From an uncultured Treponema sp. (GTDB lineage Bacteria; Spirochaetota; Spirochaetia; Treponematales; Treponemataceae): DNA of 27,068 nt. The DNA is taken from NCBI GenBank assembly GCA_937885175.1, contig CAKZZO010000149.1, forward strand, positions 1 to 27,068, written 5' to 3'. Position numbers and translations under genes: made by a program. Of the stretch, positions 1 to 7,041 are shown in pieces; position 1 is the first letter of the stretch, and each line of letters begins with the position of its first letter. The notes beneath the pieces were generated by a model. That model was not told the origin of the DNA. It did not search any database and worked only from the letters and a program-made list of their open reading frames with translations.

Positions 1-16
1 AGCCTTTTTGCTGCAA

Positions 17-78
17 CTACTTTTCATTTGTCCAGCCGATGTTCAAGTACGATATATATAATGCGTTTGCCCTGGTAC
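17..78 (+). repeat. Left copy of a 62-base terminal inverted repeat
   Basis: This stretch matches the reverse complement of 27007-27068 at about 54 of 62 positions by eye, including an unbroken 24-base block at its outer end and a 16-base block containing TATAATGCGTTTGCC. Both copies lie at the window edges and point in opposite directions. The differences cluster in the middle and at the inner end. I see no third copy inside the window. It contains a TATAAT, but no -35 box at a usable distance. It is most likely a dispersed intergenic repeat that ended the assembly. Confidence 0.85.
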
Positions 79-93
79 CCGCCACAGGTCGTA

Positions 94-122
94 TTGCCTA
101 ATCCCTGCCTATCCGCTATAGT
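94..122 (+). promoter_or_regulatory. Sigma70-type promoter of the cobalamin riboswitch operon
   Basis: TTGCCT (94-99) and TATAGT (117-122) are separated by exactly 17 bases. Transcription would start near 129, just ahead of a small hairpin (CGGAC 130-134 with GTCCG 142-146) and the riboswitch aptamer. The position fits a leader that carries the whole aptamer. Confidence 0.6.
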
Positions 123-150
123 ATCTATGCGGACGCAAACTGTCCGTGTA

Positions 151-236
151 CGCAAGGCTGCCGAAAGGCAACGGGGAAGCAGGTTGAAAGCACCTCACGG
201 TCCCGCCACTGTAAAGTCAGAATGCCGGGCTTTGCG
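151..236 (+). promoter_or_regulatory. Cobalamin (adenosylcobalamin-type) riboswitch
   Basis: The core signature is clear: a GGGAAGC segment with GGTTGAAAGCACC, then the diagnostic CGGTCCCGCCACTGT stretch, and a B12-box-like AGTCAGAATGCC at 215-226. The closing helix pairs CGCAAGGC (151-158) with GCTTTGCG (229-236), including one G-U pair. It sits between the promoter at 94-122 and a binding-protein/cbiK/cbiD cluster, so it fits B12-dependent repression of that cluster. No intrinsic terminator follows the aptamer. Control may therefore act on translation of the first gene, although no clear Shine-Dalgarno sequence is visible there either. Confidence 0.92.
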
Positions 237-266
237 ACAGATAAATTCACGATGTATGGATTTGCC

Positions 267-1313
267 ATGAAAACTCTTTTTTTGCGCCGGTTGTGCGCTT
301 TTCTGTCATGCCGACGGTATTTGGCTATGGCACTATGGTTTGCATTTCTGCCTTGTGCCCTTTTTGCCGTCACCTTTACCGATGCGCTGAACCGCACCCT
401 TTCCATTGAAAATCCCAAAAAAGTTGCCGTTCTGCAGGGGAGTCTTGCCGCGGTATGGAGACTTGCAGGGGGAAGCCTTGCCTGTGCTACTGCCGATGCC
501 TTTATTGAGCCTCCTGCCATGACTGACCAAAAGGCTTCCGAACTGAATGCAAAGTGGCATACCAAGGCTTTTGCTGCCCATGGGGCGGGTGTGGTAAGTG
601 CAAACCTTGTGCAGAACGTGGGAACCATGATGAGCCCCAGCAGCGAACTGCTCCTGGCAAGCGGTGTGGATTTTGTGATTTTGAGCGCGAATATTTCCGG
701 CCACAAAAAACTGCTTCCGCTTTTGGAGAGTGCGGGCATTCCCTCTGCCTTCTTTGAGCTGGAGACTTTTGGCGACTATCTGAACATGCTGAAAATCTGC
801 ACGGACATTACGGGAAAAAGTGACTTATATAGAAGATATGGCCTGAATGTGCAGAAAAAATGCGCAAAAATCATTAAGGCGGCGCGGGAAAAGGCCAAAA
901 AAGACGCTCCCAAGGTTCTTTTGCTCAGAGCCTTTGGCGGGGGGGCAAGCGCAAAGAACAGCATGAACAACATGACCGGCTCGCTTTTACGTGACCTGGG
1001 GGCTGAAAACATTGCCGACAGCGACCGCACCCTAAACGAAGACCTGAGCCTTGAAAAAATCATTGCTGATGACCCGGAATACATATTTGTGACGACCATG
1101 GGAGCCAGTGAGGAAAAAGCGATTGCAGGATTTGAAAAAAAACTGGCTTCCAGTCCGGTCTGGCATGACCTGCGGGCGGTAAAGACGGGCAAGTGTTACG
1201 TTCTTCCCCGCGAGTTGTTCCATTTTAAGCCGACTGGTGAAGGCTGGATTGACTGCTATGAGATATTGGCGGGGGTTTTAGGGGTAGGGAGCGGCACCGC
1301 GAGGTACCCCTAG
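267..1313 (+). CDS. Periplasmic binding protein, FepB/BtuF type (cobalamin, cobalt or tetrapyrrole ligand)
   Basis: This is a predicted 348-residue exported protein of the Peripla_BP_2 family, which binds iron chelates, haem, B12 or related ligands for ABC importers. The N-terminus has basic residues, a hydrophobic core (LAMALWFAFLPCALFA) and a likely cleavage site. The mature part begins with the family's VTFTDALNRTLSIENP segment. I chose ATG 267 because the in-frame ATG at 222 lies inside the riboswitch aptamer; ATG 252 is the other option. No permease or ATPase adjoins it. The riboswitch upstream and cbiK downstream point to a corrinoid-related or cobalt-related ligand, but the sequence does not show which. 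The last residues (GVGSGTARYP) are encoded by a GC-rich palindrome that may be an inserted repeat. Confidence 0.8.
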   Translation: MKTLFLRRLCAFLSCRRYLAMALWFAFLPCALFAVTFTDALNRTLSIENPKKVAVLQGSLAAVWRLAGGSLACATADAFIEPPAMTDQKASELNAKWHTKAFAAHGAGVVSANLVQNVGTMMSPSSELLLASGVDFVILSANISGHKKLLPLLESAGIPSAFFELETFGDYLNMLKICTDITGKSDLYRRYGLNVQKKCAKIIKAAREKAKKDAPKVLLLRAFGGGASAKNSMNNMTGSLLRDLGAENIADSDRTLNEDLSLEKIIADDPEYIFVTTMGASEEKAIAGFEKKLASSPVWHDLRAVKTGKCYVLPRELFHFKPTGEGWIDCYEILAGVLGVGSGTARYP

Positions 1314-1365
1314 GCGAAGGGGGTAGGTGAGCACCGTGTGCGAACTAGGGGGAAGGCTTTCCCCC
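1279..1365 (+). repeat. GC-rich double-hairpin element at the end of the binding-protein gene
   Basis: The first hairpin pairs TAGGGGTA (1279-1286) with TACCCCTA (1305-1312), with an inner GCG/CGC stem. It overlaps the last codons and the stop of the upstream gene. The second pairs GGGGGAA (1348-1354) with TTCCCCC (1359-1365) around a four-base loop. No run of T follows either hairpin, so these are not typical terminators. They could stabilise or attenuate the mRNA between the binding-protein gene and cbiK. The segment GCGGCACCGC recurs in reverse orientation near 6940, which hints at a dispersed repeat family. Confidence 0.6.
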
Positions 1366-1390
1366 ACAAAAATAAAATGGAGGTTCAAGA

Positions 1391-2209
1391 ATGAACACAT
1401 TACTTTCATTGACGGCGATTGTTCTGGTAAGTTTTGGAACGTCGTACGAGGAGTCACGTCAGGCGACGATTGTTGCTGTGGAAAAAGAGGTGCAGCAGGC
1501 ATTTCCTGATGCACATGTTACCTCAGCCTATACGAGTTCAAAGATTCGCAAGAAGCTGTTGGAGCGCGACGGAACAAAAATTTTCTCTGTTTCTGAGGCA
1601 CTGGAAGATGCAAAGGCAAAGGGCTGCAAAACAGTTCTGCTTCAGCCCACGCATATGATGTATGGTTTGGAGTACAACGAGATGAAAGACCTTGCCGCTC
1701 CCTACGAAAAGCAGTTTGACAAGCTTGTGTACGGTGAGCCGCTTATGGCGACAAAAGATGACATTTCTGTAGTGCTTCATGCTCTTTCCCGCGGAAATAA
1801 GCTGGAAAAGAAACAGGCTCTGGTGCTTATGGGACATGGAACTGAATACTTCAGCAACTTCCTCTATGCGGCTACGGACTATCAGGCAAAACTGGAAGGC
1901 TATCCGAACATATTTGTGGGTACGGTGGAGGCATTCCCGGCTTGCGAAGACGTGATTAAGCTGGTCAAGGCGGCAAAATACAAGAAAGTCCTGCTTTCTC
2001 CCCTCATGCTGGTGGCAGGTGACCATGCCAACAATGATATGGCTGGCGATGAGGACGACAGCTGGAAGAAGCAGTTTGAAAAGGCGGGCTTTAAGGTGAC
2101 GACCAAGATTAAGGGCTTGGGAGAATATCCTGCAATCCGTTGGCTTTACGTGCAGCATGCGGCAAAGGCACTGGGCGTTGAACCCAACGTTACTATTGAT
2201 GCAAAGTAA
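1391..2209 (+). CDS. cbiK: Anaerobic cobaltochelatase CbiK
   Basis: The 272-residue product matches CbiK, which inserts Co2+ into sirohydrochlorin (or factor II) at the start of oxygen-independent cobalamin synthesis. The family start VSFGTSYEESR is present. All three metal-site residues are seen: His149 in LMGHGTEYFSN, Glu180 in GTVEA and His212 in GDHANNDMAGD, equivalent to His145, Glu175 and His207 of the Salmonella enzyme. The length is normal. The N-terminus is about ten residues longer than usual and mildly hydrophobic but lacks a convincing signal peptide, so a cytoplasmic location is likely. A GGAGG ribosome binding site lies just ahead of ATG 1391. It is the second gene of the riboswitch-controlled cluster. 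Confidence 0.93.
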   Translation: MNTLLSLTAIVLVSFGTSYEESRQATIVAVEKEVQQAFPDAHVTSAYTSSKIRKKLLERDGTKIFSVSEALEDAKAKGCKTVLLQPTHMMYGLEYNEMKDLAAPYEKQFDKLVYGEPLMATKDDISVVLHALSRGNKLEKKQALVLMGHGTEYFSNFLYAATDYQAKLEGYPNIFVGTVEAFPACEDVIKLVKAAKYKKVLLSPLMLVAGDHANNDMAGDEDDSWKKQFEKAGFKVTTKIKGLGEYPAIRWLYVQHAAKALGVEPNVTIDAK

Positions 2210-2215
2210 TGGTGA

Positions 2216-2245
2216 GGGGTAAAAGTTCCGTCTGAACTGCACCCC
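2216..2245 (+). other. Intercistronic hairpin between cbiK and cbiD
   Basis: GGGGT (2216-2220) can pair with ACCCC (2241-2245), and AGTTC (2224-2228) with GAACT (2234-2238), around a five-base loop. The outer strand includes the only Shine-Dalgarno-like purines (GAGGGG) in the gap. They are about 40 bases from ATG 2260, too far to serve it directly unless the hairpin brings them closer. No T run follows, so it is not a terminator. Confidence 0.45.
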
Positions 2246-2259
2246 GCAACGCCAAAAAA

Positions 2260-3432
2260 ATGCCCGAAGAAATCCTTGCAAACGAACACTATATTCTCTC
2301 AGGTTCAAAAAGGCTGCGCTGCGGCTTTACCACGGGAACCTGTGCCGCACTTGCCAGTCGGGCAGCGGCGGAGGCGCTTTTCAGCGGCAGACTTCCCCAA
2401 ACCGTCAGCCTGCGCACGCCAAAGGGTTGGCTCGCAAAAGCGGAAGTGATTTCTGGCGGGGAACTCAGATCTTGGAGGGCGGGCGGCAGGCATTTCTGCT
2501 GTGGCGTGCAAAAGGATGGGGGAGATGACCCCGACGTAACTGACGGCTGCCATGTCTTTGCCGACTTGGAAGTGATTTCTGCAGACGGTCTGCCAGAAAA
2601 TCCACTGGCAGGGGAAGACGGGCTTTTGGTAACGGTTGACGGCGGAAAAGGCGTGGGACGAGTGACTAAGGCAGGCCTTGACCAGTCGGTAGGTCAGGCG
2701 GCCATAAACCGTGTTCCCAGACAGATGATTAGGGATGCGGTAGCGGAAGTGTGCGAGTCCTATGGTTTTTGCGGGGCAGTGCGCGTTACGATTTCTGTGC
2801 CTGAGGGTGAAGACATTGCAAAAAATACTTTTAATCCTCAGCTGGGCATAAGGGGCGGTATTTCCATCATCGGAACAAGCGGCGTGGTGGAGCCTATGAG
2901 CGAGCAGGCTCTGGTGGACGCGCTGGAAACTGAAATCCGTGTGATTGCCGCTTCCTATGAAGGAAAAAATGACCGGCCGCTTATCATTACCCCTGGAAAT
3001 TACGGAAAGGATTTTATCGCCCTTCATCCTGAATGGAAGCATATTCCCGTGCTGCGCTGCGCCAATTTTATTGGACATGCGGCTGACCTGGCCGCCGCCT
3101 ACGCTTTTACCCATGTAATTTTTGTGGGGCATGGGGGCAAATTCGTAAAGCTTGCGGGTGGCATTATGCATACCCATTCCCGCATAGCTGATTCCCGCCT
3201 TGAGCTTATCTGCGCCCATGCGGCCTTGTGCGGGGCGGCAAGAGAAACCTGCGTCCGCATCATGGCTTGCAGCACGGTGGATGCCGCCCTTGGGGTGCTG
3301 GATGAAGTGCATTTGACAAAAGATACAGTCCGCTCCCTTTTGAAAGCCGCCCGCAGTCATCTGGAGAGGCGCATACAGGGAGCCTATTCTTTTGACCTTG
3401 TCATCTTTACCAATGAGCGCGGCATACTTTGA
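2260..3432 (+). CDS. cbiD: Cobalt-precorrin-5B C1-methyltransferase CbiD
   Basis: The 390-residue product carries the CbiD N-terminal signature LRCGFTTGTCAALASRAAAEAL and family-like segments such as VTISVPEGEDIAKNTFNPQLGIRGGISIIGTSG (abbreviated here as the GGISIIGTSG motif region) and FVGHGGKFVKLAGG. CbiD methylates C1 of the corrin ring with S-adenosylmethionine in the anaerobic cobalamin pathway. Length is in the family range. No Shine-Dalgarno sequence precedes ATG 2260 and no earlier in-frame start exists, so translation may depend on coupling to cbiK or on the hairpin at 2216-2245. It is the last gene of the riboswitch cluster. The other cobalamin genes must be elsewhere. Confidence 0.92.
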   Translation: MPEEILANEHYILSGSKRLRCGFTTGTCAALASRAAAEALFSGRLPQTVSLRTPKGWLAKAEVISGGELRSWRAGGRHFCCGVQKDGGDDPDVTDGCHVFADLEVISADGLPENPLAGEDGLLVTVDGGKGVGRVTKAGLDQSVGQAAINRVPRQMIRDAVAEVCESYGFCGAVRVTISVPEGEDIAKNTFNPQLGIRGGISIIGTSGVVEPMSEQALVDALETEIRVIAASYEGKNDRPLIITPGNYGKDFIALHPEWKHIPVLRCANFIGHAADLAAAYAFTHVIFVGHGGKFVKLAGGIMHTHSRIADSRLELICAHAALCGAARETCVRIMACSTVDAALGVLDEVHLTKDTVRSLLKAARSHLERRIQGAYSFDLVIFTNERGIL

Positions 3433-3449
3433 GACGATTTTCCCTCTCA

Positions 3450-3478
3450 TTGCATATCACCTTTTAATTCAGTATAAT
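3450..3478 (+). promoter_or_regulatory. Sigma70-type promoter of valS
   Basis: TTGCAT (3450-3455) and a consensus TATAAT (3473-3478) are separated by 17 bases. It lies in the short gap after cbiD and would give a leader of about 50 bases. This separates the valS unit from the riboswitch cluster. No T-box or other leader motif is visible. Confidence 0.75.
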
Positions 3479-3533
3479 AGAAAAATCATCTGAAAATACA
3501 ATCTTCCGCTTTTGGCGGGGCATGGAGCAAGAT

Positions 3534-6263
3534 ATGAAGGCTATTGAACTGGAAAAAGCATATAATCCCAAGGATTTTGAGGATCGCATTTACGCAGACT
3601 GGGTAGAAAAAGGATATTTCCGTCCCCATTCAGATCCTTCGTCTCCGGTTCACAATCAGAAGACAAATACGAATATCAAGTACACGGTGGTCATTCCGCC
3701 GCCGAACGTAACGGGCGTACTGCACATGGGACATGCCCTCAACAATACACTGCAGGATGTGGTTGTGCGCTATCACCGTATGCGTGGCGATGATACGCTG
3801 TGGATTCCAGGTACTGATCATGCGGGCATTGCAACTCAGAACGTGGTGGAGCGCGCACTCAAAAAAGAAGGAAAGACGAGAAATGACCTTGGCCGCGAGA
3901 AATTCATAGAGCGAACCTGGGAAGTAACCCATGACCACCATGACACTATCGTAAAGCAGCAGAAGAAGCTGGGCAACTCAGTGGACTGGAGTCGGGAACG
4001 CTTTACCTATGACGAAGGTCTGTCCAAGGCGGTGCGCGATGTATTCGTAACGCTGTATGAGCGTGGACTTATGTACAAGGGACAGCGTCTGGTAAACTGG
4101 TGTCCGCGCTGTGGTACGGCTCTTGCGGATGATGAGGTAGACCACGTGGATACTCAGGGCGCAATGTACCATCTTTTTTATGAGTATGCTGACGGAAGCG
4201 GAAAAATTGAAGTGGCGACGACCCGTCCTGAGACATTCTTTGGAGATACTGCGGTTGCCGTAAACCCCACGGATGAGCGCTACACTGCGCTTGTAGGAAA
4301 GATGCTCAAGCTTCCCCTTACCGGTAAAGAAATTCCGATTATTGCTGATGAATATGTGGATAAGGAATTCGGAACGGGTATGGTAAAGATTACTCCTGCC
4401 CACGACCCCAACGACTGGGAAGTGGGTAAGCGTCATAATCTTGAAGTGATTAACTTGCTGAATCCTGACGGAACGCTGAATGAGAATGTTCCTGAAAAAT
4501 ACCGCGGCTTACAGTGTGAGCAGGCTCGTAAACTGGTGATTGAAGACTTGACGGAAGCAGGTCTCTTTAAGTGCGAGGAAAAAATGACACACTCTGTGGG
4601 ACACTGCTACCGCTGCAAGACCCTTGTTGAGCCCTATTTGAGCTATCAGTGGTTTGTAAAGATGAAGCCGCTTGCAGAAAAGGCTCTTGCGGCATGGCGA
4701 AAGGAGGATATTGTATTCTTTCCCCGCAAATGGGAAAACACCTATACCCACTGGATGGAAAACATCCGCGACTGGTGTGTGAGCCGCCAGATTTGGTGGG
4801 GACACAGAATTCCCGCATGGTACTGCCAGTCCTGCGGTGAGACAATTGTAAGCCGCACTGATCCCGATTGCTGCCCCAAGTGCAAGGCAGCAAAGGACAA
4901 ACTGAAGCAGGATCCCGATGTTTTGGATACCTGGTTCTCATCCTGGCTTTGGCCCTTTAGTACCCTGGGCTGGCCTGAAAAAACTGAGGACTTAGCGAAT
5001 TTCTATCCCACAAGCGCGCTGGTGACGGCATACGACATCATCTTCTTCTGGGTAAGCCGCATGATTATGGCGGGGCTTGAATTTACCGAAAAGGCTCCTT
5101 TCCATGACATTTACATACACGGTCTTGTGCGTGACAAGCAGGGACGAAAGATGTCAAAGTCTCTGGGCAACGGCATTGACCCCCTGGATATCATTGAACA
5201 GTATGGTTCCGATGCGCTTAAATTCACGCTCTCTTTCCTGTGTGCTCAGGGGCAGGATATTCTGATTGACAACGAAAGTTTTAAGATGGGAAGCCGATTC
5301 TGCAACAAGGTGTGGAACGCAAGCCGCTACATTCTGGGAAATCTGGAGGGGCGTACGCTGATTCCCGTACGGGATGAGGAGCTGACCGAACTTGACCGCT
5401 GGATTTATGCGGCAATGGACAAGGCGGTGCGGGATGAACGCTCTGCTTTGGAAGGCTACCGCTATAATGACGCTGCAAGCACCATTTACGAATTCTTCTG
5501 GAACTACTTCTGTGACTGGTATGTTGAGGCGACAAAACTTTCTTTCCGGGGTGATGATGAGCATGAAAAAGACCGGGCTGTTTCTGTTCTTTTGAATGTG
5601 CTGGAGGAAAGCCTGCGCATGCTCCATCCCTTCATTCCCTTTGTAACGGAAGAAATCTACGGAAAACTTCCTCTGGCTGAAATCATCGAAAACCGCACGA
5701 AGGCAGGCGAACAGAAAATCCTGCCCAATGTTGACTACACAGGTAAACTGGTTGCCGCTCCCTTCCCCGCTCCGACAGACGGTCGCCTAAACGAAAAGGT
5801 GACGAACCGCTTTGCCGTGCTGCAGGATTTGATTCGTGCTGTACGTGGACTTCGCAACGAATGTGGCATTGATCCGGCGACCAAACTGCATATTGCGCTC
5901 CAGATTGTTCCTGCCAGCGATGCTGAAGTCTGCCGCGAAAAAGTGGACATGATATGCCTCTTGGCGGGCGTTGCAAAGATTGATTTTGTGGACGCAAAGC
6001 CTGTTCAGTCCATCGGTGCAGTTGGTGCTGGCTTTGAAGCCTTTATCTTGATTGACGAGGCTATCAACAAGGAGCAGCTTTTGGCACACTTTAAGAAAGA
6101 CCTGGAAAAGACTGGGGCAGAAGTGAAAAAGACCGAGGCGAAACTGGGCGGAAGTTTTGCCCAGCATGCGCCCGCAGAGGTGGTTCAGGCAGAGCGTGAC
6201 AAGTTGGCAGAGGCGCAGCGGCGCATTGAAAAACTGACCGAATATATTGCAACGTTAAACTAA
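3534..6263 (+). CDS. valS: Valyl-tRNA synthetase
   Basis: This class I aminoacyl-tRNA synthetase (909 residues from ATG 3534) charges tRNA-Val with valine. The ATP-binding HMGH is at residues 64-67 and KMSKS at 539-543. The connective/editing region carries TTRPETFFGDTAVAV. Two zinc-knuckle-like segments occur (CPRCGTALADD and CQSCGETIVSRTDPDCCPKC). The C-terminus is the usual ValS coiled-coil arm. I prefer ATG 3534 because GGAG lies six bases before it; ATG 3522 would add four residues. It has its own promoter and is followed after 16 bases by the HD-hydrolase gene, with which it is probably cotranscribed. Confidence 0.97.
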   Translation: MKAIELEKAYNPKDFEDRIYADWVEKGYFRPHSDPSSPVHNQKTNTNIKYTVVIPPPNVTGVLHMGHALNNTLQDVVVRYHRMRGDDTLWIPGTDHAGIATQNVVERALKKEGKTRNDLGREKFIERTWEVTHDHHDTIVKQQKKLGNSVDWSRERFTYDEGLSKAVRDVFVTLYERGLMYKGQRLVNWCPRCGTALADDEVDHVDTQGAMYHLFYEYADGSGKIEVATTRPETFFGDTAVAVNPTDERYTALVGKMLKLPLTGKEIPIIADEYVDKEFGTGMVKITPAHDPNDWEVGKRHNLEVINLLNPDGTLNENVPEKYRGLQCEQARKLVIEDLTEAGLFKCEEKMTHSVGHCYRCKTLVEPYLSYQWFVKMKPLAEKALAAWRKEDIVFFPRKWENTYTHWMENIRDWCVSRQIWWGHRIPAWYCQSCGETIVSRTDPDCCPKCKAAKDKLKQDPDVLDTWFSSWLWPFSTLGWPEKTEDLANFYPTSALVTAYDIIFFWVSRMIMAGLEFTEKAPFHDIYIHGLVRDKQGRKMSKSLGNGIDPLDIIEQYGSDALKFTLSFLCAQGQDILIDNESFKMGSRFCNKVWNASRYILGNLEGRTLIPVRDEELTELDRWIYAAMDKAVRDERSALEGYRYNDAASTIYEFFWNYFCDWYVEATKLSFRGDDEHEKDRAVSVLLNVLEESLRMLHPFIPFVTEEIYGKLPLAEIIENRTKAGEQKILPNVDYTGKLVAAPFPAPTDGRLNEKVTNRFAVLQDLIRAVRGLRNECGIDPATKLHIALQIVPASDAEVCREKVDMICLLAGVAKIDFVDAKPVQSIGAVGAGFEAFILIDEAINKEQLLAHFKKDLEKTGAEVKKTEAKLGGSFAQHAPAEVVQAERDKLAEAQRRIEKLTEYIATLN

Positions 6264-6279
6264 ACATGGAGGGGCACCT

Positions 6280-6912
6280 ATGGCGTACAAGTACGAGATG
6301 AAAGTTGACAAGCCCGACTCTATGGACAAGGAGCATATGCAGCAGCTTAAGCACATTATCCTTGCGCCATACATGCAGCTGTCTACGGGCTTGATTGGAA
6401 AAAGCCGTCATGCGGGCGGCAATATGTTCCGTCACCAGATTGATACTCTGGGCATTTTGATTGATTATGGCTACATTGATGCTGTCTTGCTGAAAGCCGC
6501 CCTCGTTCATGACACGGTGGAGGATATTCCGGGCTTTGACAGGAATGAAATTGTCAACGCTGACTCCGACGGCAAGGATGTGCTGGATTTGGTGCTTGAA
6601 GTGACCCGCCGTGAAGATGAGTCAAAGCGGGCCTTTTTGCAGCGTATTATTGATACGGGGAGTCAGAAGGCAAAAATCCTTAAATGTGCTGACCGCATCT
6701 CAAACATGATTAGTCTGGGCTTTGTGACTGATCCTGAATTCATCGAACGCTACTGTGATGAGACCGAATACTTTCTGCTTCCCATGGCTCTGGAAATCGA
6801 CTACAATATGTACCACGAACTGATTAAGCTGATTATGACCCGCAGACGCTATCTGGAAGACGGCGGCTATTTCTGCGACACTAAGAAGAAGTCCTCAAGC
6901 CCTAAGGAGTAG
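6280..6912 (+). CDS. Stand-alone HD hydrolase, probable small alarmone (ppGpp) hydrolase
   Basis: The 210-residue protein is a single HD domain resembling the hydrolase half of RelA/SpoT and the MESH1-type small alarmone hydrolases, which remove pyrophosphate from (p)ppGpp. The metal and catalytic residues are all present at nearly the same numbers as in Rel: His52, His77-Asp78 with Glu81-Asp82 in the motif HDTVED, and Asp138 with Asn142 in CADRISNM. No synthetase, TGS or ACT domain follows. A GGAGGGG ribosome binding site precedes ATG 6280. Its place 16 bases behind valS suggests cotranscription with an enzyme whose substrate shortage triggers the stringent response. Another nucleotide or phosphoester substrate remains possible. 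Confidence 0.8.
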   Translation: MAYKYEMKVDKPDSMDKEHMQQLKHIILAPYMQLSTGLIGKSRHAGGNMFRHQIDTLGILIDYGYIDAVLLKAALVHDTVEDIPGFDRNEIVNADSDGKDVLDLVLEVTRREDESKRAFLQRIIDTGSQKAKILKCADRISNMISLGFVTDPEFIERYCDETEYFLLPMALEIDYNMYHELIKLIMTRRRYLEDGGYFCDTKKKSSSPKE

Positions 6913-6945
6913 GAACGCTACGGCTCTGCTTTGCGGTGCCGCTTC
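6913..6945. repeat. Imperfect GC-rich palindrome after the HD-hydrolase gene
   Basis: The sequence starting at the stop codon can fold imperfectly, GGAA...CGGC with GCCG...TTCC. Read on the minus strand it contains AAGCGGCACCGC, matching AGCGGCACCGC of the element at 1279-1312. No T run follows on the + strand, so termination here is doubtful. It may be a second, divergent member of a dispersed repeat placed at gene ends. Confidence 0.4.
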
Positions 6946-6954
6946 CTCACCCTA

Positions 6955-6983
6955 TTGTCTAAAAAAATAAAATTCACTATCTT
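6955..6983 (+). promoter_or_regulatory. Candidate promoter of gap
   Basis: TTGTCT (6955-6960) and TATCTT (6978-6983) are separated by 17 bases, a moderate match. AT-rich alternatives (TATAGAT near 6983, TATAAA near 7002) exist, so the exact -10 box is uncertain. Confidence 0.4.
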
Positions 6984-7011
6984 ATAGATAAGAACTTTTT
7001 TTATAAAACTG

Positions 7012-7025
7012 CCGTCTGAGGACGG
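7012..7025 (+). other. Small hairpin in the gap 5' leader
   Basis: CCGTC (7012-7016) pairs perfectly with GACGG (7021-7025) around the loop TGAG. It ends three bases before the AGAGGAG ribosome binding site of gap and could protect the 5' end of an abundant mRNA or influence ribosome access. Confidence 0.5.
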
Positions 7026-7041
7026 TTAGAGGAGTTATAGA

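Noticed and set aside
28..62. TTGTCC...TATAAT in the left repeat as a promoter
   Set aside because: The spacing is 23 bases, far outside the functional range. The better match at 94-122 lies directly before the riboswitch.
222..266. Earlier in-frame ATG codons (222 and 252) for the first binding-protein gene
   Set aside because: ATG 222 is part of the B12 box of the riboswitch, and neither start adds a better signal peptide or a ribosome binding site. ATG 267 begins a convincing export signal.
1538..2308. Minus-strand reading frame (256 residues) opposite cbiK
   Set aside because: No family features. It is explained by the composition of the real gene on the other strand.
2305..3450. Long minus-strand reading frame (381 residues) opposite cbiD
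   Set aside because: It mirrors the codon bias of cbiD, has no recognisable domain and no ribosome binding site. cbiD itself is unmistakable.
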